In this document: piece after piece, positions 33,629 to 41,845 of the stretch
Layout: each line of letters begins with the position of its first letter
Position numbering within the stretch: the first letter of the stretch is position 1
The notes under the pieces: model-generated
What the model saw: only the letters and a program-made list of their open reading frames with translations
Databases searched by the model: none
Told to the model about the DNA's origin: nothing
Position numbers and translations under genes: made by a program
Origin: Methylosinus trichosporium OB3b
GTDB lineage: Bacteria; Pseudomonadota; Alphaproteobacteria; Rhizobiales; Beijerinckiaceae
Reading direction: 5' to 3'
Assembly: GCF_002752655.1 (NCBI RefSeq)
Contig: NZ_CP023737.1
Location: 3,124,001-3,188,000, forward strand
Length of the DNA stretch: 64,000 nucleotides

Positions 33629-34967
33629 CGCTCGTCTCCGGTGGGCGGACGGGCAGTGGCCAGGACGTTCCCTTGGCGAGCGCGCCCTTGCGGGAGCAGA
33701 CGATGCAGGTCGGATTGGCGCGGGCGACGGTCGGCCTGACCGTGCCCCGAACGCCGTCATAGAGCTGGAAGCGGGCCTGCGCCGGCACCGGCGTCACCGC
33801 GCCGAGGAACATGGTGATCGCCAGCGACGCCATGGTCGAGTTAAGCGAGATCACGGCAGGCTGCGGCTCGTGAATGCCTTGGACATAGGGGTCCGCCTTG
33901 CGCTGCTCCGGCGTCATCATCTCGCGGCGGACCTGCTCAGCGTCGAGTGCGCGCGTGCAACTGAGACAGCTCGCGCCGGGCGTCAGCATCTGAACGCGCC
34001 CGGTCACATGTTCGACCCCCGCCGCGCCGACCGTGATGCTCACCCCCATGTCGATGGTGGGCACGAGGTGCTGATAGGCGGCCTGGCCGACCACCGCCCG
34101 GCTGGCGTGGGAGTCGGTGCAAAGGAAGACGAAGTCGAAGCCGGCCAATCGCTGGGCTACGTCATAATCTACGACGTCGCCGATCACCGACTGGACGCGT
34201 GCGTCGGGATTAACCGCCAGCACCGCCCGGCGCGCGACCTCGACCTTCGGCACGCCGACATCCGCCTGGCCCGCGCCGACCAGGCGGTTGAGGTTGGTCT
34301 GCTCGACAATATCGGGGTCGATGACAGTAAGGGCGCTGACGCCGAGGTGCGCGAGCTGCTGCAGGACGACCGACCCGGTGCCGCCGGCGCCGATCACGGC
34401 AACATGCAGTTTGCCCAGGATCGCCTGGCCGATCGCACCGAAGGCCCGTATCTGCCGATCGTGAACGCTGGCGGCCGCCGCCGCGCCCGCGTCGGACACC
34501 AGCCGCACTGTCTCGCCGATCTCCCAAACCGGCACCTCAGTCGTGGTGCCCAGCTGGCGGCACGTGCAGCCGTCTGGACCGACGACCATCGCGAGGGCGA
34601 CGCTGTCCAGAGCTCGCCGATCGAGATAGGCCTTGATCTCCGTTTCACCGGCGTCGTCGACCGGGGAGAAGACGGGTGCTCGGTCGCAGCGCGGGTGGGT
34701 GTGCGCGAGGACAAGGCCGAGGCCTTGCGTGCGGGCGCGATTGGCGATGTCCGCCAGATAAGCGGGCCTCAGCACGGCCGAGACGGCGTCGCGGCGCTCA
34801 TAGGCGCTCTCGGCGACGAGCTCGACGCCCGGCTCCGCCACGACCCATGCGCCGTGCTTGGAGTTGGCGTGAGTGAAGACGACCGCACAGGTCTCCCGGT
34901 CGGTCTCGCGCAGCATCGCGTCGTGCAGCGTCGCGTAACCGGGCGCGGCGAAACGGAGCCCGGTCAT
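33618..34967 (-). CDS. JAB-domain and ThiF/E1-domain fusion protein
   Basis: Product of 449 residues. Residues 1-150 form a JAB/MPN isopeptidase domain with the JAMM signature (H89 and H91 in AHTHP, S101, D104). Residues 165-430 are an E1-like adenylating domain with GAGGTG at 193-198, IDPD at 216-219 and TNLNR at 224-228, plus zinc cysteines C334/C337 and C421/C424. JAB would remove or mature a ubiquitin-like protein; E1 would adenylate its C terminus. The start overlaps the E2-like stop (ATGA). Confidence 0.9.
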   Translation of the reverse strand: MTGLRFAAPGYATLHDAMLRETDRETCAVVFTHANSKHGAWVVAEPGVELVAESAYERRDAVSAVLRPAYLADIANRARTQGLGLVLAHTHPRCDRAPVFSPVDDAGETEIKAYLDRRALDSVALAMVVGPDGCTCRQLGTTTEVPVWEIGETVRLVSDAGAAAAASVHDRQIRAFGAIGQAILGKLHVAVIGAGGTGSVVLQQLAHLGVSALTVIDPDIVEQTNLNRLVGAGQADVGVPKVEVARRAVLAVNPDARVQSVIGDVVDYDVAQRLAGFDFVFLCTDSHASRAVVGQAAYQHLVPTIDMGVSITVGAAGVEHVTGRVQMLTPGASCLSCTRALDAEQVRREMMTPEQRKADPYVQGIHEPQPAVISLNSTMASLAITMFLGAVTPVPAQARFQLYDGVRGTVRPTVARANPTCIVCSRKGALAKGTSWPLPVRPPETSDGR

Positions 34968-35350
34968 GCCGCTTGCCTCAGCCGATCAAGGATCGTGTTC
35001 ATCCAGCTCGACAGCGTGTCGCGGTTTGGGTCCCAGGGCCCCGTGAGATGCCACGAGAACCAGAGGCCGGGTTGGCCGACCTCCGGGATCGGGTTGGCTG
35101 CGGACGCGCGCGGTGCCCCGCCACCCGCCAAGGTCAGCCCGACGTCAGCCCAGAAACAGTCGAGCGCTGCGAAGGGATAGGCCGGAGGGACCAGGAAGCG
35201 GACGCTGGTGACGGGGGCCGACCAGCCCGGCGGAAGCGGCACGCCCGCCACCGTGACGAGGAGCGTGCCGCTGCCGAGCGTGACCGCTTCGACCTGCCCG
35301 AAGCGCTCGCGCAGCTGCGCGAGCTGGCGTTTAACGATCACGTTCATCAT
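34964..35350 (-). CDS. E2/UBC-like protein
   Basis: Product of 128 residues beginning MMNVIVKRQL; either of two tandem ATGs can serve, the first overlapping the multiubiquitin stop (ATGA). The E2 fold signature is FLVPPAYPFAALDCFWADVGL (cut here as FLVPPAYPFAALDCFW), then GLWFSWHLTGPWDPNRDTL. Typical E2 enzymes have the active Cys after an HPN motif; no Cys stands there. The only candidate is C65 (ALDCFW), so it may be catalytically changed or inactive, as described for E2-like proteins of polyubiquitin-type bacterial operons. Confidence 0.8.
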   Translation of the reverse strand: MMNVIVKRQLAQLRERFGQVEAVTLGSGTLLVTVAGVPLPPGWSAPVTSVRFLVPPAYPFAALDCFWADVGLTLAGGGAPRASAANPIPEVGQPGLWFSWHLTGPWDPNRDTLSSWMNTILDRLRQAA

Positions 35351-36075
35351 CCGAAGTTCGCCTTGGGCACCGACGAGAAGCGGCGGGGGCCATGCTCGAC
35401 GTCCAGGTCGACGCTCTCGTCGTCGGCGATGACGCGGTCCGGGTCGTGGCCGTAGCCCTCCAGCACGAGGTCGTGGCTTGGGTCCCAGTTCGCCACCCGC
35501 GCCTTGATCTGCAGGCCCGTCAGGCTGCGCTGGTTGCTCTCGTAGCGGATGCCGTTGACGAAGAAGACGTAGAGCTTCGGCTTCAGCGCGGTGATGAAGG
35601 ACTCCGCGCCCTGGCCGCCGAGATCGGCGCTGCCGCCTTCGGGGATCAGCTGGTCGGTGCCACCCCGGACCTCGAGATACACCGCTTCGTCGCCGGAGAT
35701 GCCCGACAGCACGCGCAGCGCATGCTCCGGGATCGCCGCGGCGCCCCACACGATCGGTCGACCGTTCAGCATGGCGCGGAAGAGGCGGTCGGTCGAGAAG
35801 GCGATGAAACGCTCGGCCCCCTTGGCGCGCAGGTCGATCTCCTCGTCGGGGCGAACGTCCTCGAAATCACCCGACGGAAGGATGGCATAGAGGCTGAACG
35901 CCTCGGGGGGCCGCAGGCCGCCCGCGTCGAGGATCTGGCGGCCGAGCGGGATCGGGTCGTCGACGGCGCGCGTGCGGAACTCAACCGAATCCAGCGCCAG
36001 CTGGATGCGGAAGATCGCCTCGCGGCCGCGGGGCTGGTCGTCGTCGGGGTCGAAGTCGTGGGGGTGGTGATCCAT
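35347..36075 (-). CDS. Multiubiquitin (three ubiquitin-like domains)
   Basis: Product of 242 residues from the ATG at 36075. Three beta-grasp-like repeats follow an acidic N terminus: about 21-93, 96-164 and 167-240. Each begins with a strand (FRIQLALD, FRAMLNGR, YVFFVNGIRY) and ends with an acidic strand pair (EEIDLRAKGAERFIAF, GGSADLGGQGAESFITAL, ESVDLDVEHGPRRFSSV). The protein ends in a single Gly (KANFG), so it may be directly activated by E1. The proximal frame up to 36207 is not conserved-looking. An 86-base gap separates it from the helicase gene. Confidence 0.88.
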   Translation of the reverse strand: MDHHPHDFDPDDDQPRGREAIFRIQLALDSVEFRTRAVDDPIPLGRQILDAGGLRPPEAFSLYAILPSGDFEDVRPDEEIDLRAKGAERFIAFSTDRLFRAMLNGRPIVWGAAAIPEHALRVLSGISGDEAVYLEVRGGTDQLIPEGGSADLGGQGAESFITALKPKLYVFFVNGIRYESNQRSLTGLQIKARVANWDPSHDLVLEGYGHDPDRVIADDESVDLDVEHGPRRFSSVPKANFG

Positions 36076-36161
36076 GGGGAGAGGTCTTTCACGTTCGCCG
36101 CCGCAACCGCGCGAAGGCTTCTGAAGGACCAATCCCCGCCGTTCAGGCGGGCCGGAAAACG

Positions 36162-39100
36162 CTACGCGAGAATCTTTTTGAGCCTGCCGGACGGCGCTGG
36201 CCCGCATATGAAGAAGGCGGGGCAGTTCGGGCAGGTGCGCGTCGAGGCCTTGGGCGGGTAGCGGCCTTCCAGGATGCCGGCGACGAACCCGGCGAGGTCG
36301 TCGACGCGCTTGCCAAGCGCGGTGGGCTTAATGTCGAGCCGCTCCGATGCCTCGTCCGACAGGAAGACGATCTCGGCGCGGCAGCCTGGCGCGGCGCGCC
36401 CAACCGCGATCGCAAAGGCGTTGAGCGCCTTGCTCTTCATCAGCGTATCGGAGCGGTGGCCGGTCCGGACATGGCGGAACACGCGGCCCCCGCCGGGCTC
36501 AACCACCGCTTCATCCGTCCTGACGACGATCGTCGCGCCGGGAACGTCGAAGCAGAGCGGCTCGGCGAGCCCCGGATCACGCCCCTGGCGGCTTCGCACG
36601 AAGTAGCCAATCATTGCGTCCGCCGCCTGCCGGTAGCCCGCTTCGGCCGCCGTGGTCGCGAGTGACGACTGCAACCAATGTCGGTCGGTGAGCGCGGCGA
36701 TCGCAGCGGCATTGAGCGCATGACCGGGATCGGCGGCCAAGGCTTGCGTCACCCGGCGCACCACCTCGTGCATGTCCATGAACAAGGTCGAAGCGCGCCG
36801 GCCGCCCGTCTCAAGCACATGGGTGTAGAAGAAGCGACGCGGGCAGCGCTCATAAAGCGCCAGCTGCGCCTCGGTCAGCACCGGCTCGCACGGGAACGTG
36901 ACGTCGGTATTTGGCTCCGGTGGGTCCTCCTCGCCCGGTGCGGCGATGGGAACGCGGGTCCGCAGGACGTCCGCTCCGAGCCGAACGATGAACGGCGAGG
37001 GTTGGCGCGTCGCGGCCGCCGCCGTGCGGTCGGGCGCGTAGAGGATCAGCGTGTCCTCGGCGCGCGACAGGGCGACATAGAACAGGCACTCCTGCTCCTC
37101 GCGTTGCTCCCGATCAGTAATCTCGCGGCCGCGCCCGTCCGCGCCTTTGACAAGGCCGGCGGGCGGCGGGCAGGCCGGGGCCTGAGGACTGCGCGGCAGC
37201 GTGTTCAGGTTCATGCCCGGGATATGGACGACCGGGAATTCCAGGCCCTTACTGCCGTGCATGGTCATCAGCCGCACCGCGTTGATGCCCTTGGCGGCGT
37301 CGGGCAGGTTTCTCAAGTCCCGATCGTCGGAGAGAAGGACAAGCTGCCGGATGCGGTCGAGGAGCCGCTGGGTGCGGTATCCGCCGCCCGGTTGGGCGCG
37401 AACGAAGTTCATGAACTGCCATACGGCGATACCCTGAGCGCGAGAGCCGACGTCTGCGGCAGAAGCAATGGTCGCGGCGGTGCGCGTCCGGTCGAGGAGA
37501 AACAACGCGAGCGCGTACCAAGGGTCGGCGTCCGGTCCGAGCCCTTCGGTCACCTCGCGATGATGAGCGAGCGCGGCGATACCCTCGGGGCTGAGGTCGG
37601 ACGAAATGGCGTCCCGGCACCATGCGAGCGGTGCGGGCCCGGACTGTCCGCGCGCGTGGGCAAGGATGGCGGCCACCTCGGCGAGCGACAACGCGAGCGC
37701 GGGCACCGCGGCGCGGCGCGCAAGCCCGGCCGCGCGCGGGTCGATCAAGAGTGACAGCCAGGCCAGGAGATCGCGAACCTCGGGCCGTTCGAACAGATTG
37801 CCCAAATACAAGACCGGAATGCCGCGCGCCTCGAGACCTGCCCCGATCTTGTTCAACCGATCGTTGCCGCTGCAGAGCACCGCCTGGTGGCGATAGGAGC
37901 GGTTCGAGGCGTTCAGCGCCTCGATCGAGGCGGCGAGCGCGTCCATCTCCGCGCCGTTGTCACCCTGCGCCGTCCGGAACTCGACCGGGTGGCCCGACGC
38001 GCCGCGGTTGGCCTTCAGGCTCGCCTTCGTAGCGCCCGTGACCGGCATGTCCTTGGCGAACGCCCCATAGGCGTCGACGATCTCTTGAGTGGAGCGGAAG
38101 TTCACATCGAGGCGCCCGCCCGTGCCGCCAGAGAAATCCTCTGTTCTGAAGCGCGCTAGGTTGAACGACGATGCGCCGCGGAAGCGATAGATCGACTGCC
38201 GGATGTCGCCGACGCACCAGAGGTTGCGCCCGTTGTCGGTCAGCGCTTGCAGCAGCCGCACGCTCGCCCGATTCACATCCTGGTATTCGTCGATCAGGAT
38301 GTGCCGGAACTCCGCCCGGAGCTGTTGGCGCACGTCCGCGCGCGCCTCCAAAAAGGTGACGCAGCGCACGACCAGGTCGCCGAAATCGACCCGGCCGCGT
38401 TCGCGCTTGATGTCCTCGTAACAACGGTAGATCCGCGCCACCTCATGCGCCTTCGCGGCAGCTTCGCGGCCGGTTCCCGAGGCGTCGGCGTCTCGCGCCA
38501 TCGCCGCGGCGAGCGCCTCATACCGATCAGGCGAAACCACCTCGTCTTGCGCCCGCGAAATGGCGCCGAGCACGTCGCGCAGCTTCATCGTCGGATCGTA
38601 GAGGTCGCGATAGTGCTTGAGGTCCAGCGACGCGACGCGGTCCAGCAGCAGTGCGATGGCGTCGGGCCGGTCGATCAATCCGGGCTCGCTCTCATAGCCC
38701 ATCTCCCGGTGGAAGCGCTGGATCAAATTGAGCCCAAAGGCGTGGAAGGTGCCGATCCACATAGCGGCGGCGGCATCGGGGTGCTGCGCTCCAATCCGCT
38801 CCGCGAGCTCGCACGCGGCCTTGTTGGAATAGGTCAGCACAACGGTGGCGCGCGGGTCCTCGCCGTCCGCGATCAGACCGGCAACGCGCGCGACCAGAGT
38901 CTTAGTCTTGCCGGTCCCGGGACCCGCCTCAAGCAGATAGGGCGCGCCGCGATGCGCCGCCGCGTCGCGCTGCCGCTCGGTCAGTGGCGCCCCAGGGCAC
39001 GGCAAAGGCGAAGGTGGAATCAACGGTAGCAGCAGGGCGTCCAAGAGCTGCTGGGCGACCGCGTCGAAGGGAGCGCCGAGTCGGTCGGCGATTGCGCTCG

Positions 39101-39569
39101 CCGACATCTGCTCGTCGAGGTGCAGCCGCCGGGCGGTCCCGCGCGGCAGCAGCAGTTCTCGCGCGAACAAGTCCATCTGCACTTCGCGACGCGCCTTGCG
39201 GCTATAGTCGATGACCCGTTCCTCGCCGACCGGAGCGGCCTCGGCGGACCGGCCGGCGTCGACCGCGGCCGTCGTAATCGAACTCCGGTCGTCACCGAGC
39301 GTTACATGACCCAGCTCGTGCGCGATCAAGAAGGCGTCGTGGAAGGCGTTGCCCGTCCGCTCGTGCTTGATGCTGCGAGTCTGGGGATCGAAGGCGGCGC
39401 GGGCACCCGCGAGCAACGGGCTTCCCGGGTCTATCGCGGTGACCTCGATGTCCCGGCGCTCGCACTCGCGTGTGACTAGGGCGAGCGGTTGCCAAGGAGA
39501 GCAGCCGAGGCCGACCAGCTCGTCGTGAAGGGTCGCGGCGCACTGCCGGCCGAGTTCGATGGCGTCCAA
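36162..39569 (-). CDS. ImmA/IrrE peptidase - UvrD helicase - PD-(D/E)XK nuclease fusion
   Basis: Product of 1135 residues. Residues 1-185: ImmA/IrrE-like domain with HELGH at 84-88 and a downstream MDLFARELLLPR. Residues 195-800: superfamily 1 UvrD helicase with Walker A EAGPGTGKT (214-222), Walker B ILIDEYQDVN, VGDIRQSIYRFRGA, and HGSKGLEFPVVHIPG. Residues 880-1135: AddB/Cas4-like nuclease region with CPRRFFY and a closing cysteine cluster CPNCPAFFIC, which probably hold an iron-sulfur cluster. An N-terminal peptidase on a DNA helicase-nuclease suggests proteolytic control of, or by, DNA damage or invasion. Confidence 0.85.
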   Translation of the reverse strand: MDAIELGRQCAATLHDELVGLGCSPWQPLALVTRECERRDIEVTAIDPGSPLLAGARAAFDPQTRSIKHERTGNAFHDAFLIAHELGHVTLGDDRSSITTAAVDAGRSAEAAPVGEERVIDYSRKARREVQMDLFARELLLPRGTARRLHLDEQMSASAIADRLGAPFDAVAQQLLDALLLPLIPPSPLPCPGAPLTERQRDAAAHRGAPYLLEAGPGTGKTKTLVARVAGLIADGEDPRATVVLTYSNKAACELAERIGAQHPDAAAAMWIGTFHAFGLNLIQRFHREMGYESEPGLIDRPDAIALLLDRVASLDLKHYRDLYDPTMKLRDVLGAISRAQDEVVSPDRYEALAAAMARDADASGTGREAAAKAHEVARIYRCYEDIKRERGRVDFGDLVVRCVTFLEARADVRQQLRAEFRHILIDEYQDVNRASVRLLQALTDNGRNLWCVGDIRQSIYRFRGASSFNLARFRTEDFSGGTGGRLDVNFRSTQEIVDAYGAFAKDMPVTGATKASLKANRGASGHPVEFRTAQGDNGAEMDALAASIEALNASNRSYRHQAVLCSGNDRLNKIGAGLEARGIPVLYLGNLFERPEVRDLLAWLSLLIDPRAAGLARRAAVPALALSLAEVAAILAHARGQSGPAPLAWCRDAISSDLSPEGIAALAHHREVTEGLGPDADPWYALALFLLDRTRTAATIASAADVGSRAQGIAVWQFMNFVRAQPGGGYRTQRLLDRIRQLVLLSDDRDLRNLPDAAKGINAVRLMTMHGSKGLEFPVVHIPGMNLNTLPRSPQAPACPPPAGLVKGADGRGREITDREQREEQECLFYVALSRAEDTLILYAPDRTAAAATRQPSPFIVRLGADVLRTRVPIAAPGEEDPPEPNTDVTFPCEPVLTEAQLALYERCPRRFFYTHVLETGGRRASTLFMDMHEVVRRVTQALAADPGHALNAAAIAALTDRHWLQSSLATTAAEAGYRQAADAMIGYFVRSRQGRDPGLAEPLCFDVPGATIVVRTDEAVVEPGGGRVFRHVRTGHRSDTLMKSKALNAFAIAVGRAAPGCRAEIVFLSDEASERLDIKPTALGKRVDDLAGFVAGILEGRYPPKASTRTCPNCPAFFICGPAPSGRLKKILA

Positions 39570-39572
39570 GAG

Positions 39573-40145
39573 CTAGTCGTCCTCCGCCAACAGGGCCGCC
39601 GCCCGATCGGGGGAGACTCCCGCCTGGCCGAGGATGGACGCGAAGCTCATCTTGACCGCGGGCGCGCGGGGCGCCACGTCGGCCTTGAACGCCAAGTTCG
39701 GCGCGAGGCGTGGAGGGCCTTCAAGAAACTGGACCAGCTCGGCCAGGCCGACCCTGAGCTGCCCCGCCAGCCGATCGAGGAACGGCAGCGGTACGCTGAC
39801 CACATTCACCATCCGGTCGCGGAACGCTTCGACGACGACCGACGGCACGCCGAGCGCCTTGCGCGTTTCGGCGAACTGAGCGGGCTGTAGGCCAGCGAAG
39901 GGATCGACCGCCGCGGCTCGCGTTGCCGACATGCGACCGACCTCCGTCTCGATCCACGCTTCGTCCGCGGGGGTGATCGACCGCTTGGCGCCGCATTCCC
40001 GCTGAAGGTTCAGCTCGTTCGCGTAGTCGACCAAATCCTCGGCATGTTCGGGATAGGTCGCGACGAACGCGGCCAGCGCGTCGGGGCTGCCCCGATAGGC
40101 GCATGCGAAAAGGTCGAGGACCGCGTCTTTGTCCGGCGGGCTCAC
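39573..40145 (-). CDS. Unknown protein coupled to the sigma-like factor and ImmA-UvrD
   Basis: Product of 190 residues, largely helical. The N terminus (LDLFACAYRGSPDALAAFVATYP..AEDLVDYANEL) resembles small regulatory partners; the middle (LGVPSVVVEAFRDRMVNVVSVPLPFLDRLAGQL) is a conserved-looking strand-helix pair. No DNA-binding or catalytic motif is clear. Position between a sigma-like gene (ATGA overlap) and an ImmA/IrrE-domain gene (gap three bases) suits a repressor or anti-sigma that the peptidase destroys; this is inference. Confidence 0.6.
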   Translation of the reverse strand: MSPPDKDAVLDLFACAYRGSPDALAAFVATYPEHAEDLVDYANELNLQRECGAKRSITPADEAWIETEVGRMSATRAAAVDPFAGLQPAQFAETRKALGVPSVVVEAFRDRMVNVVSVPLPFLDRLAGQLRVGLAELVQFLEGPPRLAPNLAFKADVAPRAPAVKMSFASILGQAGVSPDRAAALLAEDD

Positions 40146-40945
40146 TGGTCCGCTCCCAAACCGAGCGCCATGCGGAGCGCGACGATGGCATCACGTCGGC
40201 GATTGCGCACAGTCCGTTCATCGCATCCCAAGGCCTTGGAGATCGTCGGTGCCGACGGGTCGCTCGAATGGGTCTGCATGTTTGCGAGCAGCATGGTGAT
40301 GACCCTTTTTTGTTCTGGTTTCAAGCGGTCAATCTCCGGGTAGAGGCGCTTCCGGAAAATCGGATCGGAAAGAAAGGCGTCGTCGGGGTCGTCGAAGCTG
40401 CCCACTGCCCGCTCGACGGCCTCGGGCAGCTCGCCGCTATCGGCATCCCCTTCCAGCGCTACATTGCGCCGCGCGCGCCCACCGACCGCCTTCGCTGCCT
40501 TCATCCGCAGCTTGGCGACCGCCTCGTCGAAATGGACCTCGAAAAAGTCCATCCGATCGCCGCCAGCGCGATCAAGCGCAACAAGCTCGAGGAAGCGTCC
40601 GCGGACCCTGTCCTCGACATCGCTCAAGGCGCCGTCGATCCGGATATCCTCCCCGACCTTGCGCTCGCATTTGGGCAAGGCGAGCAACAGTCGGCGAAGC
40701 ACCAGCGGGAACAAGGCGTCGAAGCGCGTATCACGATTGTCCAGCCGGGTCGCGCGCAGGAAGTGCATTAGGGCTTCCGGCTTGACGAACTGAGGATGCG
40801 ACCGGATCGAGATGTGGCCGCGCTCGACAATCTCGTCGAACGGCAGCTCGGCCAGTCGGGCGATCTGCTCCTCAACCTCCGGCATCCGGCAATAAGGTTT
40901 GCCGTCCGGGTATGTTTTTGTGAGCGACGGCACCGCGCCCGTCAT
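40142..40945 (-). CDS. Sigma-70-like transcription factor
   Basis: Product of 267 residues from the ATG at 40945, overlapping the recombinase stop (ATGA). Region-4-like helix-turn-helix at the end: SDPSAPTISKALGCDERTVRNRRRDAI. The middle (FFEVHFDEAVAKLRMKAAKAVGGR) resembles region 2. The sequence is divergent from housekeeping factors and would direct RNA polymerase to dedicated promoters, perhaps those of this cluster. Confidence 0.65.
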   Translation of the reverse strand: MTGAVPSLTKTYPDGKPYCRMPEVEEQIARLAELPFDEIVERGHISIRSHPQFVKPEALMHFLRATRLDNRDTRFDALFPLVLRRLLLALPKCERKVGEDIRIDGALSDVEDRVRGRFLELVALDRAGGDRMDFFEVHFDEAVAKLRMKAAKAVGGRARRNVALEGDADSGELPEAVERAVGSFDDPDDAFLSDPIFRKRLYPEIDRLKPEQKRVITMLLANMQTHSSDPSAPTISKALGCDERTVRNRRRDAIVALRMALGLGADQ

Positions 40946-41478
40946 TGTCTTTCCTTCAACGTCGCTGCCGCCAGCTGTTGCTTCCATTCCCGCTCACCGC
41001 TGCCCCGGCGCTTGTAACGATTGAGGGTTGAGCAGGCCATTCGTAAGGTCGCGGCGGCCTCGCCCAGGCGCCCCGGCGGGCGAGACGCGGTTAGGCCAGC
41101 GGTCGTCCGCTCGCGGATCAGGTCGCGTTCCATTTCGGCCAGAGCTGCGATCATGTGAAAAAAGAAGCGCCCCGCAGGTGAGCTGGTGTCGATGTCGTAT
41201 GCCAGACTGCGGGACTCGTCCCTACAAGCCTTAAAATATTCAGCGAAGGTGACTAGCTGGCGAACCGTGGGATCTAGGCGGTCGAGCTTCGAGACGACAA
41301 GGGCATCACCTGACCGAACATGAGACAGAGCGTGGCTAGCGCGGACTCGGCCATCGCGCGTACCGTCCGCCTTCTCGCTGAACACACGTTCGCAGCCGGC
41401 ATGATTTAGATCGTCAAGCTGGAGGTCCAGCGTTTGGTCAGCAATCGAAAAACGAGTATAGTCGATCAGCACATACAT
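40942..41478 (-). CDS. Serine recombinase (resolvase/invertase family), divergent
   Basis: Product of 178 residues. The N-terminal catalytic domain has R9 and S11 (YTRFSIADQ), ALVVSKLDRLDPTVRQL and RFFFHMIAALAEMERDLIRERT, the hallmark E helix. The C terminus is a short HTH (GEAAATLRMACSTLNRYKRRG). The usual GRS after LDRL is replaced by DPT. It is translationally coupled to the sigma-like gene, so it belongs to the cluster. It may mobilise the island or invert a control segment. Confidence 0.85.
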   Translation of the reverse strand: MYVLIDYTRFSIADQTLDLQLDDLNHAGCERVFSEKADGTRDGRVRASHALSHVRSGDALVVSKLDRLDPTVRQLVTFAEYFKACRDESRSLAYDIDTSSPAGRFFFHMIAALAEMERDLIRERTTAGLTASRPPGRLGEAAATLRMACSTLNRYKRRGSGEREWKQQLAAATLKERQ

Positions 41479-41845
41479 CGCTCCGCTTCATTTTGAATCT
41501 CGGGTCGGAGGATATAGGCGTGACATAAATTACGCAACAGAATTGGCGGACAGCTCACGCCATTCGGCGTAGCTCGGCGACGATTGAAGGCCGAAGTGTC
41601 GTAAATACTCTCATTTTGCGACTCGCCGGTTCCGTCGTCGACGCCGCAACCCCGACAGGCGCAACCGCCCACTCTGGTCCCGAGACCCGCCCGACTCGGT
41701 CCATTCAGATGTCGGCTATCGGCGTATCTGGTCGCCGACGTGAGACCGTCCGCATTTCCAGATTGCTGCGTTTCCGAACTTCCGCCATGGGTCATTTTCC
41801 CACATTCGTCAAACACACCCGGCCCTCCCTGGAAGAAGCGCGCAT
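41479..41845. other. Intergenic region right of the ubiquitin-like cluster
   Basis: About 370 bases with no supported gene. A 127-codon minus frame (41466-41849) is Gly/Ser/Cys-rich and overlaps the recombinase start, so it is rejected. The promoter of the nine-gene cluster should lie here; no clear core elements or resolvase sites were seen. Confidence 0.35.
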
